The position numbers and the translations under genes were made by a program. Positions 62,609 through 64,000 of a stretch of 64,000 bases of DNA are shown in pieces (positions within the stretch are counted from its first letter, which is position 1; each line of letters starts with the position of its first letter). This DNA comes from CADCUY01 sp964242735 (lineage in GTDB: Bacteria; Actinomycetota; Actinomycetes; Actinomycetales; Quadrisphaeraceae): positions 62,001 through 126,000 of the forward strand of contig CAXTAK010000003.1 of assembly GCA_964242735.1 (NCBI GenBank). The letters run 5' to 3'. The notes beneath the pieces are model-generated. The model was not told the origin of the DNA, did no database searches, and was given only the letters and a program-made list of their open reading frames with translations.

Positions 62609-63372
62609 GCCGCCACCGACGGCGCGGCGGGGGCGGTGGGCGCGGCGGAGGGGTCTGCGCGGTGCGCGGTGACGACGGCGAGGTCAGCCGGCGAGAGCGG
62701 CAGCAGCCGCCCGTGGTCGAGGCGGAACTGGCGCTGGGCCCGGGCGGCCACGGACAGGTCGTGCGTGATGGTCACCAGCGTGGAGCCCGCGGCGGTGGTC
62801 ACCTCCTCCAGCAGGCCCATCACCGCGGCCCCGGTGTCGACGTCGAGGGAGCCGGTGGGCTCGTCCGCCAGCAGCACCCGCGGTGAGCGCACCAGCGCCC
62901 GGGCGATGGCCACCCGCTGCTGCTCGCCCCCGGAGAGCCGCTCGGGCAGGGCGTCGGCGCGGTGGCCCAGGCCCACCCGCTCCAGCGCTGCGCGGGCCAG
63001 GCGGTCGCGGCCCCAGAACTCCCGGCCGCCCGCGTACAGCAGGGGGGTGGCGACGTTCTCGGTGGCGCTGCGCCGGGGGAGGAGGTTGAACTGCTGGAAG
63101 ACGAACCCGAAGGTGGCCCCGCGCATCCGCCCGCGCCGCCGCGCCGGCAGGGCACCGGCGTCGGTGCCGTCCACGCCGTAGACCCCCGACGTGGGGGTGT
63201 CGAGCAGGCCAAGGATGTTCAGCAGGGTCGACTTGCCCGACCCCGAGCGGCCCACGACGGCGACGTGCTCACCCTCCTCCACCGCGAGGTCCACGCCGGT
63301 GAGGATCTCCAGCGGCGACCCGTCGGGCAGGGTCACGCGGCGCCCGACGCCGTCGAGGTGCAGCAGGCTCAT
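62605..63372 (-). CDS. ABC transporter ATP-binding protein (MacB/LolD type)
   Basis: 255 aa from ATG 63372. Walker A VGRSGSGKST, signature LSGGEQQRVAIARAL, Walker B VLLADEPTGSLD, H-loop VTITHDL. Powers the FtsX permease downstream; overlaps the adaptor stop by ATGA. Confidence 0.92.
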   Translation of the reverse strand: MSLLHLDGVGRRVTLPDGSPLEILTGVDLAVEEGEHVAVVGRSGSGKSTLLNILGLLDTPTSGVYGVDGTDAGALPARRRGRMRGATFGFVFQQFNLLPRRSATENVATPLLYAGGREFWGRDRLARAALERVGLGHRADALPERLSGGEQQRVAIARALVRSPRVLLADEPTGSLDVDTGAAVMGLLEEVTTAAGSTLVTITHDLSVAARAQRQFRLDHGRLLPLSPADLAVVTAHRADPSAAPTAPAAPSVAA

Positions 63373-64000
63373 CCCAGGTACACCCCCTCCTCGAGCGGTG
63401 GCGGCACCTCGTCGTCGGAGGGGACGGGGGTGAACTCCAGGACCTGCTCGCCGTCGGCGAGGCCCTCGGTGACGGCCACCACCGCCCCGTCGGTCAGGCC
63501 GAGGCGCACCGGGCGCTCGACCGGCGCCCCGTCGGGGCCCACCACCCACACCAGGCCCTCGGCGACGGTGCCCTGCACGGCGGTGACGGGGACCGTCACG
63601 ACGCCGTCCGCGGAGCCCACGTCGAGGGTGAGGTCCACGCTCATCCCGGCGAAGACGGTGGTGCCCGCGGGCACCGCGCACCTGACCTGCGCGGTGGGCG
63701 CGGCGAGCGGCATGCCGGTCATCGGGTCGATGCCGGGCGCGGCGGCAGCGGCGCCCTCGCCGTCGCCGTCGTCAGCACCGGTGGTCCCGGTGCTGACGCC
63801 GGTGCACGAGAAGGGCGCCGGGCCGCCCTTGGCCTGCGCGGTGGCGCTCGCCGGGGGGGTGAGCAGCCGGAACTGCTGGGCCTGGGTCAGCGGCGCGGTC
63901 ACCGACAGGGTGCCCGGGGAGATCGCGGCGACGTCGGTGCCGACCACGACGTCCTGGTCCTTCAGCACCGCGAGGCTGGCGACCGTGCCGGCGCGCCCGG
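63369..64000 (-). CDS. Periplasmic adaptor / HlyD-like protein, 5' part beyond window
   Basis: The C-terminal 210 residues are inside the window; the 5' end is outside. Visible beta-rich segments: LKDQDVVVGTDVAAISPGTL, TTVFAGMSVDLTLDVGSADG, VVTVPVTAVQGTVAEGLVWV and VERPVRLGLTDGAVVAVTEG with DGEQVLEF. This is the RND/MacA-type adaptor C-terminal pattern. Operon with the ATPase and permease, as in MacAB-like exporters. Confidence 0.78.
   Translation of the reverse strand, partial: GRAGTVASLAVLKDQDVVVGTDVAAISPGTLSVTAPLTQAQQFRLLTPPASATAQAKGGPAPFSCTGVSTGTTGADDGDGEGAAAAAPGIDPMTGMPLAAPTAQVRCAVPAGTTVFAGMSVDLTLDVGSADGVVTVPVTAVQGTVAEGLVWVVGPDGAPVERPVRLGLTDGAVVAVTEGLADGEQVLEFTPVPSDDEVPPPLEEGVYLG

Overview
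The window is high-GC DNA with GTG/ATG starts, GGAGG-type ribosome binding sites and many 4-base start/stop overlaps. Together with a SigB/SigF-type sigma factor, GAF-ANTAR regulators, a TadA-associated acidic protein and a single-domain sugar ABC ATPase, this points to an actinobacterium. A Kineosporiaceae-like genus is my guess, from gene style only. It is draft sequence: there is a 100-N gap at 10777-10876, and at least two genes show what look like single-base frame errors.

Layout: 1-5260 is housekeeping and stress (membrane protein, tadA with its partner, upp, sigma factor, small proteins, SRPBCC protein). 5261-6148 holds an inverted-repeat element and a decayed serine hydrolase gene. 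6149-16490 holds a spore-photoproduct-lyase-like radical SAM protein, an agmatinase-family enzyme, a zinc alcohol dehydrogenase overlapping a metallo-beta-lactamase-fold hydrolase, a JmjC/cupin-4 oxygenase, a sucrase/ferredoxin-like protein, a methyltransferase with a 30-bp duplication and a divergent Nramp-related transporter. 16491-19862 is accessory: a Panacea-domain antitoxin whose overlapping partner gene carries an in-frame TAG, and a pRiA4b ORF-3 family gene. 19863-24390 has an IclR regulator, a Ser/Thr kinase, a UPF0303 protein and a VapBC pair.

24391-44732 is a large myo-inositol catabolism regulon: iolC, a Cgl0159-like aldolase, iolB, iolD, iolA and iolG in one leftward run; IolE-like, IolH-like and further TIM-barrel and Gfo/Idh/MocA genes; a sugar ABC transporter; a transaldolase; a tautomerase; an IolT-like porter; and a GntR/HutC regulator. 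A short palindrome (TGTCCTGACA or a close variant), often overlapping or next to a TTGACA -35 box, recurs before most of these transcription units. It is the likely operator of the GntR protein, so inositol uptake, dehydrogenation, dehydration, ring hydrolysis, isomerisation, phosphorylation, aldol cleavage and semialdehyde oxidation would be induced together.

44979-54841 carries a second VapBC pair, a nucleobase permease, an EndoQ-like endonuclease, WrbA, a canonical MntH, two GAF-ANTAR regulators, a GH13 glucosidase and a GNAT enzyme. 54842-61357 looks like an island: a lower-GC leader and AAA+ ATPase gene, then a leftward operon of a frameshifted N6-adenine DNA methyltransferase (type ISP-like), a membrane protein and a class I methyltransferase. 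61415-64000 is a MacAB-like exporter (FtsX permease, ATPase, truncated adaptor).
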